In this document: positions 5,372-5,549 of the stretch, one piece after another
Layout: every line of letters begins with the position of its first letter
How positions within the stretch are numbered: the first letter of the stretch is position 1
From: Pseudomonadota bacterium
GTDB taxonomy: Bacteria > Desulfobacterota > BSN033 > WVXP01 > G020346125
Assembly (NCBI GenBank): GCA_030672465.1
Contig: DAOVGJ010000214.1
Span: forward strand, 1 to 5,549
Reading direction: 5' to 3'
DNA length: 5,549 nucleotides
Translations under genes and position numbers: made by a program
Notes under the pieces: model-generated
Database searches by the model: none
The model's input: the letters and a program-made list of their open reading frames with translations, nothing else
Told to the model about the DNA's origin: nothing

Positions 5372-5549
5372 TGAGCTCAAGGAGCCCGGAAAAGGCGAAA
5401 AACGTCAGGCTCTTGATCCTGGATGTGGATGGGGTGTTGACCGATGGACGGATTGTCATCGATGATCGGGGGGTGGAGACCAAATGCTTCGACGTGAGGG
5501 ATGGCCATGGAATAAAGTTGCTGAAACGCGCTAACATCGAGGTCGTCAT
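5371..5549 (+). CDS. kdsC: KDO-8-phosphate phosphatase, 5' part
   Basis: The gene begins with ATG overlapping the kdsD stop by one base (TAATG) and runs off the window after 59 full codons, so no stop is seen. The translation begins MSSRSPEKAKNVRLL and contains the HAD motif I LILDVDGVLTDG (15-26), with the nucleophile D18 and acid/base D20, followed by DVRDGHGIKLL (41-51), typical of the C0-type KdsC phosphatases. The enzyme hydrolyses KDO-8-P to KDO and phosphate and acts as a tetramer in characterised members. A GGGGA (5359-5363) inside kdsD, seven bases upstream, can act as ribosome binding site. It completes the kdsD-kdsA-kdsC set. Other C0 HAD enzymes (for example the phosphatase domain of CMP-sialate synthases) share motif I, but the context decides. 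Confidence 0.93.
   Translation, partial: MSSRSPEKAKNVRLLILDVDGVLTDGRIVIDDRGVETKCFDVRDGHGIKLLKRANIEVV

Noticed and set aside
4367..5380. Long open frame of 337 codons on the - strand across kdsD
   Set aside because: It lies fully antisense to a convincing kdsD, shows no recognisable domain, and its length follows from the GC-rich codon pattern of the + strand gene.

Overview
The window holds a one-directional operon of a Gram-negative, LPS-making bacterium, preceded by about 540 bases of AT-rich, repeat-packed non-coding DNA. All five genes are on the + strand: an ApgM-family phosphoglycerate mutase-like protein, CTP synthase (pyrG), KDO-8-phosphate synthase (kdsA), arabinose-5-phosphate isomerase (kdsD/kpsF) and the 5' end of KDO-8-phosphate phosphatase (kdsC, cut by the window edge). 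The order pyrG-kdsA-kdsD-kdsC, the archaeal-type ApgM, the class II (metal-type) KdsA and a strong sigma-54 promoter match point to a Desulfobacterota / former Deltaproteobacteria-like genome. This placement is an inference from family knowledge; no phylogeny was run.

Region 1-540 has no gene. It is built from heptads of the form CAAANNN, mostly CAAATGA, CAAAGTT and CAAAGCC, sometimes interrupted by an ATGA tetramer. The heptads face one way in most of the region and the other way (NNNTTTG) at about 208-257 and 429-456. Three larger modules are shuffled through it: a 71-bp hairpin module (13-83, 282-352), a 61-bp heptad module (103-163, 353-413, and a shorter 484-525) and an inverted module (210-302, 431-501). 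No transposase or CRISPR pattern is present.

Region 541-671 is the promoter and leader. It carries a near-perfect sigma-54 type -24/-12 element (577-593) and, slightly downstream, a sigma-70-like extended -10 promoter (613-640). The first gene starts at 672.

Region 672-5549 is tightly packed: gaps are 3 bp (apgM/pyrG), 0 bp (pyrG/kdsA), a 4-bp ATGA overlap (kdsA/kdsD) and a 1-bp TAATG overlap (kdsD/kdsC). KdsD makes arabinose-5-phosphate from ribulose-5-phosphate, KdsA condenses it with PEP to KDO-8-P, KdsC removes the phosphate, and CTP from PyrG is what KdsB (not in the window) uses to activate KDO. The ApgM-like enzyme, if a true mutase, lies on the route to PEP, the other KdsA substrate. 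The window is mostly ordinary core metabolism; the most unusual parts are the upstream heptad repeats, the sigma-54 element and a Ser-to-Thr change at the expected nucleophile of the ApgM protein.
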